64,000 nt of DNA. It comes from Gnetum montanum. Lineage: Eukaryota > Streptophyta > Gnetopsida > Gnetales > Gnetaceae. The first letter of the stretch is position 1, and each line of letters opens with the position of its first letter. The notes beneath the pieces were generated by a model that worked only from the letters and a program-made list of their open reading frames with translations, searched no databases and was not told the origin of the DNA. A program made the position numbers and the translations under genes. Below, piece after piece: positions 11,176-21,909 of the stretch. The stretch spans positions 385,508 to 449,507 of the forward strand of contig MNCI01005867.1 of the NCBI GenBank assembly GCA_015680685.1, given 5' to 3'.

Positions 11176-12839
11176 ATCACCATTGACTTTGGTCAAACTT
11201 TCAAAGTAGAAGATATTTTTTTTTATGAAATTAGGATCAAATGAAAGCTTAGAAGATCAAGAATAGTATGAAATCATGAGAAGAGGACATTGAAGTTCAT
11301 AAATTTGAAAAAATGGAGAAAAATTAATTTAATGAAGGAATGTAATGAAAGATTAAGGAGTACTAAGTGGTTTACACAATGGAAAATATGAAATATAAGA
11401 TTGTAGTGATGTCAAAGGTAAGGAACCTTAACTAATCAAGCCAAAAGCTATGCAAGTGGGTCCTCCCCATAGCAGGCTCATGCCATTTTTACCCTTGCAT
11501 AACCTCAACTAAGGAGTTTGTGGGCCCCATAGCTGATTTAATGATCATGACAAGTTAAGGACCTACCCAAAAGAATCCACTCAAGAATCCCAATACGTCA
11601 GACTAAGACATAGAGCATAACATAGAACTTAGTAGTGAAGTGAGTTATGGTAACATGGATGGATGATAGAGAAGGTGGAATGGAGTTCCAAATTGTTGTC
11701 ATAAGAAGTCCCTTGTGGAATTTTGGTTAAAATAACCCAAGAAGTTTCATCCTTAGTCTAGACTAAATCCATCTACTTTTAGTGACTTCGCATTATCATT
11801 CTAAGACTGATCCATCCACTTAAGACACAAGAGTGTCCTTACAAGACAACCACCATTCCACAAAGAGGAGAGAGAAGTAGGAAGTGAGAGAGAGAGAGGG
11901 CCTTAGTTAAAGGGGACCTTTAGGCATAGGTGTATGTCTTTTGAGTCCCATAACTTGTGCTTGTAGCCTTTTTATTCATTTAACGGGTGTGCTTTGAATT
12001 TCCATTTTTTAAAAAAAAAAATTAAAAGGGAACCACACCTTGCAAAGACTTATTTGTGTTAAAGGGATGTGCTTTGAATTCCCATCATTTTTTTTGAATG
12101 ATGGGAACCACACCATGCAACAACATTATTTGTCTTCCTATCATTGGGTGGTATAGAAAGGTAAGAAGTCTATGAAGAAACACTCAAGCACTCAAGCAAG
12201 AAGAAGAGTAAAAAGAGTATTGAGTCCCCTTGAAGTCACACCCTTTACAAACCTTTAGATCCTTCCTAATTTTGAAACTACCAAGGTCATTTATTGATTA
12301 AAAGTTTCTTTAATGAAAAAGGAACCTCAAATTCCTAGAACAAAGAAACCATAGAACTCATTGGATGAGCGAATGACGTAGAATCACTACCTATTCCATG
12401 AAAAATAAACCATGCTGAGGTCATCAGGCATCAAAATTCAAAAATAGAAACCAAACATCGACAATCACACATTAAGCACAAACCATCATTAGTAAACAAC
12501 AATAGTAGCATTGTGTCTTGTGAAAATAAAGGAAATTTATTAAAAAAAAGTGAGAAAATATCACACTTAATCAAAAGAAACAAAATAAAGTAAAATATAT
12601 AAGAAAGTGTAAAATAATCAAGAAAGTTTACGGTACTAAATATGGTGTAAAATTTAGAAAAATTTGAAAATAAAAAACGTAAAAAACAAAAAGGTAGAAA
12701 AAATGAGAGGCCATGGTAATGGTCAACACAGATGGCCATCTACCCCACGACAGAGTTGGAAGGAGGAGATCTGAAAAATAAAACGTGGATATCCATTAGT
12801 TGAGGTGATATTTACACTGGCCTATCTTGGTTCTAAGAA
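11176..12839 (-). other. Element A/H spacer between integrase and ORF3
   Basis: No coding frame. It holds landmarks conserved across the group: a block with TATGCAAGTGGGTCCTCCCC (11450), a GTGTGACTTCAAGGGGACTC block (minus, near 12225), a twice-repeated GTGTGCTTTGAATT segment (11985-12115), and an A-rich stretch (12540-12690). The same landmarks occur in B (about 18690-19440), C/D (32700-33500), E (36830-37060) and I (59440-60560). Confidence 0.6.
12080..12106. other. Perfect hairpin in the A/H spacer
   Basis: TCCCATCATT and AATGATGGGA form a 10-bp perfect stem around a 7-base loop, within the second copy of the GTGCTTTGAATT repeat. No U-tract follows that would make it a recognised terminator. 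Confidence 0.6.
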
Positions 12840-12859
12840 AGGTTTAATTTGTATAATAT

Positions 12860-13398
12860 TGAGCAACTACTTTTTATTTAGGCTATCAGGTTTGTAAATT
12901 ATCATGGCCCCAGAGGGAAAGGTTTGATGAATTATATAAGGTCCCTCTCACAATGTTTGCAATTTTGCCTTTTGAGGTACATGTGTGGGGTTCTAGTAGA
13001 GTACCTTATCTCCTAGTTGAAACTTTACTTTCCTAATTCTAAGGTCATGGCATTACTTGTTGAATGCCTTGTTCACCTCATTTAAAGATAGGGCCACTAA
13101 GTGATTTTTGTCTAGCAATTTCAGATTGATCAATCTTTCTTTCTATGCTAGACTTAGATCAAGGTTTAATTCACAGGTCGTTGAGAGTGTACAAAGCTTA
13201 GATTGAATGGGGAGCATTGGAAGTTTTCTATACACTAACTCGTAGGAATAATATCCAATAGGAAGTTTCCAAGTTGATTGGTAAGCCTAGAGAGCATCAT
13301 TAAGTCTTGTGCTTCGATCCTTCCTATATTTGCTAATGGTTCATGTAAATATTTTTGTAATCTCCATGTTGGTTACCTCTACTTGATTGTTGGCTTGT
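12860..13398 (-). pseudogene. Element A/H integrase, C-terminal half
   Basis: Minus-strand translation begins QANNQVEVTNMEIT and runs through RKDRSTRLNDALWAYQ, PIGYYSYELVYRKLPMLPI, to a C-terminal GPYIIHQTFPSGAMIIY. This is the end of the gypsy integrase core (the stretch after the YHPQANGQ motif) and the C-terminal domain. It begins abruptly at 13398, where element B's repeat starts. The N-terminal half is at 20950-21250. About 50 residues between the halves, including the last catalytic acidic residue, are not found intact. Confidence 0.8.
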
Positions 13399-13836
13399 TG
13401 GACTTACACCAAAGCAAGGTATCAATTACATGATGATTCAATTACCCTTGCTAATATAAGACTGTGTTGTATGTGCATATGGTGATCATGCAACGAACCG
13501 GATCTAGAAGGAACCCTTGGAATGGAGTAGCGCTGAAGCAGCTATGCAAGGAGCAAGATCAATGGCGCGCTTATGGATGGACAATGAAAAGTGCAATCTT
13601 GGCATTGGCAGCAACAACACTTCTTTCTCTCTCTCTTTCTCAACTACCAAATGAGGCCTGATGTCAATGTAATAAGGTGTTCACCCTTGTTATCATGAAC
13701 ACCAGTTTTGTTGTGTCTTGTAATGATGATCCATTCACATGTCATCCCATTAGTTCTATTTGAGTCAATAATCCCATACCTTCTCGATATTATTGTAAGG
13801 AACTCGAGGACGAGTTTTCATTTAGTCATGGGAGGT
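13399..13836 (+). repeat. Element B 3'-leader segment, extra upstream copy
   Basis: Repeats 19739-20176 closely. It ends in AACTCGAGGACGAGTTTTCA and TTTAGTCATGGGAGG, the polypurine-tract block that normally precedes a 3' LTR, and carries GAGTCAATAATCCCATACC, which precedes the tract in A/H and C/D too. A 3' leader upstream of a 5' LTR is out of place. Confidence 0.7.
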
Positions 13837-14609
13837 CGCGATATCGCATCTTCCCCTGCGATATTGCGTACGTGATATCGCGGTGCACCGTCATATTTAT
13901 AAATAAGAGGCGGCTCTCCCTTGTTTCAGCATCCTAGGCTAGACAGTAGGGAAACTCTGGCAGATTGACCACTCTAGAGATAGAATATTTTCCATGTGCC
14001 CACAGTAGGAGTCCCAAAGTGAACAGATCTTTATTCGAGCAAACATTGTACCTGAACACAAGTTTGTGTACGACAATAAAGATGAGCTTTTTAGATAAAC
14101 CTGGCAGTGCATGGAATAGGCTAATTAGAACTTTTATTTATTGTTATTTATTATTCGTTATTTACTAGTTTCTCTCTCAACCCTTTCCTCCAAGTTAAGT
14201 GCCTCAGTATGACCACTTCGAGCACGTGTGTTATGCGTGGTAATCCCAACAACGATTAGCATTTGGTAGCCATGGTTGCATCGGTTCAGGGTGTGTACGG
14301 TAAGTGGGAATGGATGCTGGTGCTAGGTTAAATTAGACTTAGTTCATTAGTTAGAGTTAGTAATTAGTTTCTCAACTCTTCACCTTATTAGCATAGGAGA
14401 TAAAACACAAAAAGCTATAAAAATCATATACCTCAGACTTACTTAACCATACACTGTGACAACTACAAGTAAGTCTAGGAAGACAACGAATGATTAACCT
14501 TAAGTGTTTCATGGGGCGTGTAGGCACTTAGTCTACGGAGTTCGACCGGATTGCGCATGCTACGCTTGTATTCGTATGGTTGAGTGTAGGGGTATCTCGC
14601 CACTCATCA
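13837..14609 (+). mobile_element. Element B 5' LTR
   Basis: Begins (C/T)GCGATATCGC after the polypurine tract and ends GCCACTCATCA before the primer site. It pairs with 20177-20949. TATA-like TATTTATAAATA is at 13894-13905, preceded by three GATAT(C/T)GCG motifs. AATAAAG downstream (about 14074) could serve as the polyadenylation signal. Confidence 0.75.
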
Positions 14610-14628
14610 TAGGCACCGTTGCCGGGGA
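14610..14628 (+). other. Primer binding site of element B
   Basis: AGGCACCGTTGCCGGGG matches the tRNA-Asp(GTC) complement at 15 of 17 positions, immediately after the LTR. Confidence 0.85.
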
Positions 14629-14747
14629 CTAAGTGTTTGTGCACTGAATAGAACATAGGATATCACTCACATCGTTGGGAGCCTAAAAGAACCTTCGGGT
14701 TAATTAAAAGAAAAATTATATAATGATAAGTTAGCACATCGATAAAA

Positions 14748-17700
14748 ATGTCTTCTTCTAACAAAAGTAACTCACCGCCTAGGGATAATACATGAAACAG
14801 TCGGCAGTCAAAAACACATAACCAAAATTTTCCAAGTCCTAAATAATACTGGATAGTCTATACTCATCCTGATGAGTATATTCCAGACTTTACCTTTATC
14901 CTCCATCAAGATGAACAGCTGCGATGGAGAGATTTGCAAGGTAACATCGTGTTACCCCCAAATCAATCAGTCCCTAACATGCTCTTCCGTGCTTTGGCAC
15001 AGATTAGCATGACAGAATTATATGCTAAATATGTTGCAGAAGACTTTGATATGAGGGATTATTATCCCACAGAAGCACAACGTATGAGGGACTCAAGGCA
15101 GGAGAGTCAACATACACTATTGAAGGGCAAGGAGGTCCCGCATGTCCTTAGCGAAATAGGAGATGGTGAACCACTTATAACTGGTTCTCTATCAAAATAT
15201 GTTCCCCCTCCTAACAATGGTAAGGAGGTTGGGTATCAGAACCTACGATCAATGATACATAACACTGGTTCTGATCCCTGTGAATGCCAACTGTTCATAG
15301 AGGGAACAACAACTCATAATAAGGACAGGCACTTAGATCGTCACCATGATCAAGGCCATAGCAGCCGAAGAGAAGGCAAGAAGCATCGCCATGGTGATGG
15401 TTCCCCTTTCTCTTCTCCTTCATCTCATCACTCACCCTGTCCTTCCACCTCTAGGTGCAGTCATAGAGAGCATAATGGTGAGGATAGAGGTAGGCAAAAT
15501 GAGAGACCTTGACGAGAGAGTCGAGAGAGAGGACAAGGGCATGAACAAAGGGAAAGTAGGGAACAATAGACACATCACAGGTGTCATGAAAGAGATGATC
15601 ATGACAAGCCCCTACTTGCCACCCGAAGCATGCTTGATATAACAAAGGTAGTTAGAATCCCAACAAGGCATTTAAAAGATAGTCGAATCAAATGCTTAGA
15701 TATGAATAATATCCCAAGTTTTGAAGGGGGATACAACTCAGATCTGCAACATCATTTACAAGCATTCCATGATGCCTGTGCCTTGTAGAACATAGAGAAC
15801 GAGTGGTAGAAACTAAAGTTGTTTCCTAGGACACTCACCAAGGAAGCAAAGAGTTAGTACCAATTCTTAGAACTGGAAACCATTAGGAGGTGGAGTACGA
15901 TGTTAGAACTCTTCAACGATAAGTATCAAACATACTCCAGAGTGTCTAATTTGTGTAAGAAAATCCAAGGTTGGAAGCAAGGAACTCATGAACCCTTGGA
16001 TGCTGCCATGGGCTGCTATTACGCATTGTTACATCATTGCCCGGGCCATGGATATGCTCAACGAGATCAACTTCGCTACATCGTAGATGGGCTAAGGCAT
16101 GAAACTAGAAGAACCCTTGGGACTTATGCCCAAGGGAGACTATCAGAACTTAGAGCCCATGAAGTACATCACTTGTTGGAACAAGTAGCAAAAGAAGAAG
16201 GTGAGCTACGAAAAAGGGAAAGTGCAGAAGAATACAACCGTGATCCCTCCCTTTGAAAGAAGGGAGTGAAATTTTGTGATGAGGAGGATGAATCACCACT
16301 TGAAGAGTTGGTGAACTGAAAAACCTTGCCGATTCAAAAATTAACAACCGAAGTATCGGCTAAGGTAAATCAATTGTGGGATTCCTTAGACTCTAGACTT
16401 GAAACTATTTGGAAAATTATAGAGGAGTCTAAGGAGGAACGAAGTAGTGACAAAGATAAGAAAAAGTAGAGAGATTCAGGCCCTACACATAACAAGGATA
16501 AGGGGAAAATTAATATCTCCGATGAGGTTGTGGATTCAAACATGGAAGATGACGGTGGATGTGAGATCTGCCACTATGACCATCCTAAGGGATGTTGTCC
16601 AATTATCTCACATCTACAGGAGTCTGGGGTGTATGCACTTAACCCAAGACTTAACCAACGACAAACACCCCGAAGGTTACCTTATCTTCAAGGTAACCCA
16701 AGGCAGTTCCACCAACCACTAACGTACTATCCAAGTGGAAATCCACCACAACCCATCGAACAACATCAATAGTGGCAATACCCATAGTCATGGGGGATGC
16801 CACCACCAACACAATAATACCCTTACCGGTAGCCCGATCCATATAGTTATTATGTGCAGCAACCAGTTTCTCCAAGTGACTCTATGGATCACTCAACTCC
16901 CCAACATCACTACCAAGTTCGGGAGTACTTTAGGAGGACTCCTTCTCCTCCAGGAGACATTCCACATTCATCCCATCCTCCAACTCCATCTACACCTTTT
17001 CCATCTCTAGTTCCCATACCTCCTGCTCCAACAATGCAAGGGGAACTCCCCACTCAACTGCAGCAACGCCATGCTACGAGAGCAGTAAACATTCAACCCG
17101 CTGCTGGTTCTAACAACTATAAAAAGAGAAGACCTTTCTTCAAAACTAGAAGCCCAGACAAGCTCTCACAACAACAAGTGGTTGAGTCTATGTATGCTCC
17201 TCCAACAAACAAAACTTCGGAGCACCCTTCAGTCCAAAATCAAATCTTAACGCATACGATTATGTTAACGCATACCGTAACCGACTGGATCAAGGTAGGG
17301 CACCTTCCCAGGAAACTAACTGACCCTGGGAGTCCCTTAATCTATCTGCAAATCGTCGAGAACAAACCACATAAGGCTCTTCTTGACTCAGGTTCTGGAG
17401 TCAACCTAATTTCACGAGAGATGTATCATGCCTGGAACCTGCCCCAACTTAAGAAGAGCAACATTCAACTAGAGCTGGTAGACCAGTCCATCACCATTCC
17501 CTTGGGGTTGGTGGAGGACATCGTTACCACTGTGTGTGGTTGGTCCTACCTAGCTGATTTCCTAGTGATTGAAGTTAACAATGACAAAGGGGACTTCCCA
17601 ATCATAATGGGAAGGGCATCGCTAAGTATAGTAGACGCATGCCTTAGGATTCACAATCTTTCCTTGGAGATATCTAAGGTAAACATATATGGAATGATCG

Positions 17701-17810
17701 AGAAGAGGAAAGTTCCATGCATCACATACAGTGATTCATTGGGTGATGACATGGAGGAATGCACAACATCTCCTCCATGCACCAGGTGTGCCCTTGAAAC
17801 TTTGAAATAA
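14748..17810 (+). pseudogene. Element B gag-protease, one frame with stop codons only
   Basis: From ATG at 14748 to the TAA at 17808 the whole 1,021-codon polyprotein stays in a single frame. In order: N-terminal RDLQGNIVLPPN (about 14930), MRDYYPT, the Ser/His-rich linker, gag core RRWSTMLELFNDKYQTYSR (15885-15950), a CEICHYDHPKGCC zinc-knuckle-like box (16560), a Pro-rich stretch (16850-17040), and a retropepsin with ALLDSGSGVNLIS (17375-17410) and DFPIIMGRASL (17595). About fourteen in-frame stops break it, several at positions where relatives have Trp or Gln. No RT follows; the sequence passes straight into the T-rich spacer. Confidence 0.85.
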
Positions 17811-19738
17811 ATATGCATGTATGTAGCAACCACACAACAAGTAGTAGACACCCCATGGTTGACAGCTACTCAAAAGAGCAACCAAATATGCATGGAATGA
17901 AGTGAGGAAACAAACCATGCTAACAACAAAGGCATAGACACATTGGAATATGAGCGTCGCCAACTTCCACCCCTTAATCTAAGAACATCAATGGGGAGAA
18001 TTTGGGCACTTCTAAGAAATTCAAATAGGCATTCATTGTTTCGGATCTCTCCCTTACAACTTAGTCATGGGGGAGATGGCCACCTATGCTAATCATTGGA
18101 GGCCCTCAGTTGTTTTTAAGTTTTTGTTTTACACGTTTTTGTTTTTCATGTTTTTGTTTTACACGTTTTTGTTTTACACATTTTTTTTTTTGCACATTTT
18201 TGTTTTGCACATTTTTTTTTACACATTTTTGTTTTGCACATTTTTGTTTTACACATTTTTGTTTTACACATTTTTGTCTTACACATTTTTTTTTACAAAT
18301 TTCTTTAACTTTTCTTGTTTTTGTTTTACAAATTTCTTTAACTTTTCTTGTTTTTGTTTTTCAACATCATTATACTTTTCCATTTTTTATGTGTGTTTGT
18401 GTGTGTGTTAACCATCCTGTAAGTTTGTCACCCAATAAGTGTTCTTCATGATGGTATGAACTATTTTTCATTGATTGCTAATGTTTGGTTTTTACCTTTA
18501 AGTTATGATGTTGATACTAAGGTATGTTCTTTTGATATGGCAGGCAATGAGTTCACTTCATCCATCCATCCATCAGTTTCTATGGTCTCTCTTGGCTTGG
18601 AAATGTATAGTCCCCTTGATAATAAGAACTTTAACGAATCAGTGACTGGGCATTTCTCAAACTAAGGAAGGACTTAAGGATTGAAAAAGGTGTGACTTCA
18701 AGGGAACTTGATGCATTTGTGTTGGCCATTCTCTTGGGTGCTTGGATGTTTTCTTCTGGAGTTTTCTTACCATTCTAACGTTACCCAATTATCGGAAGCT
18801 AAGTCAATAAAAATAAGAAATCTTTGTATGGTGTGGTTCTCACGCATAAAAACACAAAACACAAAAAAAAAGAGAGAAAATAAAAAAGAAAAAGAAAAGT
18901 GCGAATTCAAAGCACACCCCTTAGAAGAAATAAACTTGGGCTACAAGCACTGGTTATGGAACTAAAAAAGTTCCCCTCTAACTAAGGCCCTTCTCACTTC
19001 CCATTCTCTCCTCATTTGTTTCATTGGAATGGTGGTGGCTCTTTGGAGATGCTTTCTTGTTACTTCAAGAGGATGGATTAGCCGAATGCATTGATGCGAA
19101 GTCACTGGATGTGATTTGTTTGAGGCCAGACTTGGAATGGGATTTGCTAAGTCACATTAATCATGCACTATACAAGGGGCTGTACACCACCTTGTTCTTG
19201 GGATTCCATTCCATTTTCTTCTCTCCATCCTTCTCTCCACTATTCACCTCATTGCCAGTTGTATCATTAGTGTATATTTTGGTAGATACATTGTGTTCTT
19301 TTTGGTAAACTCTTACAGTTAAGTCTTTAACCCTTGTTCCAAAGGACATTCCCAGAGCCTACGGACTCTTTGAATGTGGGTTTGTCAGGGCATTACAGGC
19401 ATGAGCCTACTTTGGGGAGGACCCACTGACATTCCTATTTGGTGCACCAATTAAATTCTTTCCCTTAACATTCTTGCAATCGATTTTATTTTGATCATTT
19501 CCATCTTGACATCCATTTCATCAATGTCATAGTTGTCCCTTTTTATGTATCTTTCTTCTTTTCTTTCTCCATTCTAATGCTACCGGAGGTTCACAATTAG
19601 TCATGGGGGTATGGGGTCCAATTTTTTCGATTTTCTCCTAGCCCCGATTTTTTCAATTTTTTCCTAACCCCTACACCTTCGGTAGTCACCATTAATACAT
19701 CTCCAGAATCGCAATCAGCCATACCACAACTCAGCCAA
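17811..19738 (+). other. Element B non-coding spacer
   Basis: Shares landmarks with the A/H, C/D and I spacers: AACTTAGTCATGGGGGAG (18058), a T-rich array (18115-18370), GTGTGACTTCAAGGGAACTTG (18690), AAGTTCCCCTCTAACTAAGG (18970), GGGGAGGACCCACTGAC (19414). A second polypurine-like TAGTCATGGGGGTATGGGG is at 19599. The pol genes that lie before these landmarks in A/H are absent here, so B looks like a deletion derivative. Confidence 0.6.
18115..18370. repeat. T-rich minisatellite (TTTTTGTTTTACACA)n
   Basis: About a dozen imperfect 15-16-base units, some with a TTTGCACA variant. It produces long but meaningless frames rich in Phe and His. Comparable T-rich tracts occupy the same place in E (25232-25400) and, inverted, in A/H, C/D and I. 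Confidence 0.8.
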
Positions 19739-20176
19739 TGGACTTACACCAAAGCAAGGTATCAATTACATGATGATTCAATTACCCTTGCTAATATAAG
19801 ACTGTGTTGTGTGTGCATATGGTGATCATGCAACGAACCAGATCTAGAAGGAACCCTTGGAATGGAGTAGCACTGAAGTAGCTATGCAAGGAGCAAGATC
19901 AATGGCGTGCTTACGGATGGACAATGAAAGGTGCAATCTTGGCATTGGCAGCAGCAACACTTCTTTCTCTCTCTCTTTCTCAACTACCAAATGAGGCCTG
20001 ATGTCAATGTAATAAGGTGTTCACCCTTGTTGTCATGAATACTAGTTTTTTTGTGTCTTGTAATGATGATCCATTCACATGTCATCCCATTAGTTCTATT
20101 TGAGTCAATAATCCCATACCTTCTCAATATTATTGTAAGGAACTCGAGGACGAGTTTTTATTTAGTCATGGGAGGC
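19739..20176 (+). other. Element B 3' leader with polypurine tract
   Basis: Ends TTTAGTCATGGGAGGC directly before the LTR. Carries CTCTCTCTTTCTCAACTACC and AATAATCCCATACCTTCTC. It is a near copy of 13399-13836. Confidence 0.7.
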
Positions 20177-20949
20177 TGCGATATCGCATCTTCCCCTGCG
20201 ATATTGCGTACGCGATATTGCGGTGCGCCGTCATATTTATAAATAAAAGGCGGCTCTCCCTTGTTTCAACATCCTAGGCTAGACAGTAGAGAAACTCTAG
20301 CAGATTGACCACTCCAGAGATAGAATATTTTCCATGTGCCTGTAGTAGGAGTCCCAAAGTGAACAGATCTTTATTCGAGCAAACATTGTACCTGAACACA
20401 AGTTTGTGTACAGCAATAAAGACGAGCTTTTCGGATAAACCTGGCAGTGCATGGAATAGGCTAATTAGGACTTTTATTTATTGTTATTTTTTATTTTTTA
20501 TTTACTGCTTTCTCTCTCAACCCTTTCCTCCTAGTTAAGTGCCTCAGTACAACCACTTCGAGCACGTGCGTTACGTGTGGTGATCCCAACAACGATTAGC
20601 GTTTGGTAGCCACGGTTGCATCGGTTCAGGGTGGGTATGGTAAGTGGGAATGGATGTTGATGCTAGGTTAAATGAGACTTAGTTCATTAGTTAGAGTTAG
20701 TAATTAGTTTCTCAACCCTTCACCTTGTTAGCATAGGAGATAAAACACAAAAATATATAAAAATCATATACCTCAAACTTACTTAACCATACACCGTGAA
20801 AACTATAAGTAAGTCTAGGAAGACAACGAATGATTAACCCTAAGTGTTCCATGGGGTGTGTAGGCACTTAGTTTGTGGAGTTCGACTAGATCGCGTGTGC
20901 TATGCTCATATTCGTATGGTTGAGTGTAGGGGTATCTTGCCACTCATCA
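20177..20949 (+). mobile_element. Element B 3' LTR
   Basis: Begins TGCGATATCGC and ends GCCACTCATCA. TATA-like TATTTATAAATA at 20234-20245. It is the same length as 13837-14609 and differs by a few per cent by eye. Confidence 0.8.
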
Positions 20950-21909
20950 GTGATAGTGGATGATGTGCAATCTGTAATATTTATTGCTTCAACCCATTTT
21001 TTGTGCAATAGTCAACTGCTACTATAATGTATGCTTTCTTGTTAGACATGGGTGTGATGGGACCCATGAAGTCAACGCCACATATGTTAAAAGGTTCTAG
21101 TGGTTGAATCCACTATTGAGGACCTTCCATATGAGTGGCCATCCCCCCGTCACATTGACAACATTCACAAGACTTGATAAACTAGTGGGTATTCCTAAAG
21201 ATTATGGGCCAATAGTATCCTACCATCAAGATTTTTATGTCATGCATCTCCTTGCATAGTGGCCTCTGCAAGGTCCTTCATGAGCATCCTGGACAACATG
21301 TAGTTGATCTTCGTTAGGGACACACCAATGGATCAAGCCATTGACACACACCTTGTAAAGATGTCTATTGATTTTCATGAAGTATTTGACCCGATGAAGA
21401 AATTGTTGCTTTTCCCTAAAATCCAAGTCTTGTGGCTTCTCTTGAGTAAGAAGATATGTGAGGATGCCATTATACCATATTGCTTTTTTAGGTTTTTGTT
21501 CATTTATTGCTCCAGTAAAGATGATTTGGTTATAGCCACTATAACCATCCAAGAAACTATAATAATAATGCCCAGATATGGTGTCTAATACTTTATCCAC
21601 AAATGACAAAGGAAAGTGATCCTTAAATTTTTTCATATTTAACAACCTAAATTCAATGCAAACCTACCATTTACCACCCTTCTTTGGTACAATTACCAAT
21701 GGGCTAACCAACTTACTATTTGTGATTAGATAGATAAACCACACCTTGAGGACTTACTCTATCTCCTCCTTAACGATTTGCTTCAATTTGGGGTTTAGCC
21801 ACCTTTGCGGCTGCCTTCTAGGCCACATGGCCAAGTTAGTGTAGATGTGGTGTTGGCATATCCTTGGATCAATTCTTTTTAGCTCTGGATATGACCAAGT
21901 GAAGGCTAT
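20950..21909 (-). pseudogene. Element A/H reverse transcriptase joined to integrase N-terminal half
   Basis: Minus strand from 21909: FTWSYPELK, then the RT start (NPKLKQIVKEEI, SPLVIVPKKGGKW) and HFPLSFVDKVLDTISGH with FLDGYSGYNQI. At about 21530 the frame jumps from early RT to PQDLDFREKQQFL and the integrase zinc-binding region (HEGPCRGHYARR, SCECCQCDGGMA), then GVDFMGPITPMSNKKAYIIVAVDY, the first catalytic part of the core. The YxDD box, RNase H and about 300 residues are missing, an internal deletion. The core ends at 20950 against the B LTR. Confidence 0.82.

Larger units (their letters stand above)
13399..20949 (+). mobile_element. Element B: gag-protease gypsy element without pol, inside A/H integrase
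   Basis: A 1.2-kb direct repeat (13399-14609 and 19739-20949) encloses a primer site, a gag-protease frame and a non-coding spacer, with no RT, RNase H or integrase. It lies opposite to its host. Each repeat consists of a 3' leader with polypurine tract (about 440 bp) followed by a 773-bp LTR. I could not find a 5-bp target duplication: CTTGT on the left, GTGAT on the right. The left end is therefore either truncated or the remnant of a tandem copy. Confidence 0.75.

Noticed and set aside
12080-12106. Intrinsic transcription terminator
   Set aside because: Strong hairpin but no following U-run, and the context is a eukaryotic retrotransposon.
16651-16875. Minus-strand Val/Gly-rich frame
   Set aside because: Shadow of the B gag Pro/Tyr-rich region on the other strand.
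18067-18451. Phe/His-rich frames over the T-rich tract of element B
   Set aside because: Simple-sequence translation of (TTTTTGTTTTACACA)n; no homologue expected.
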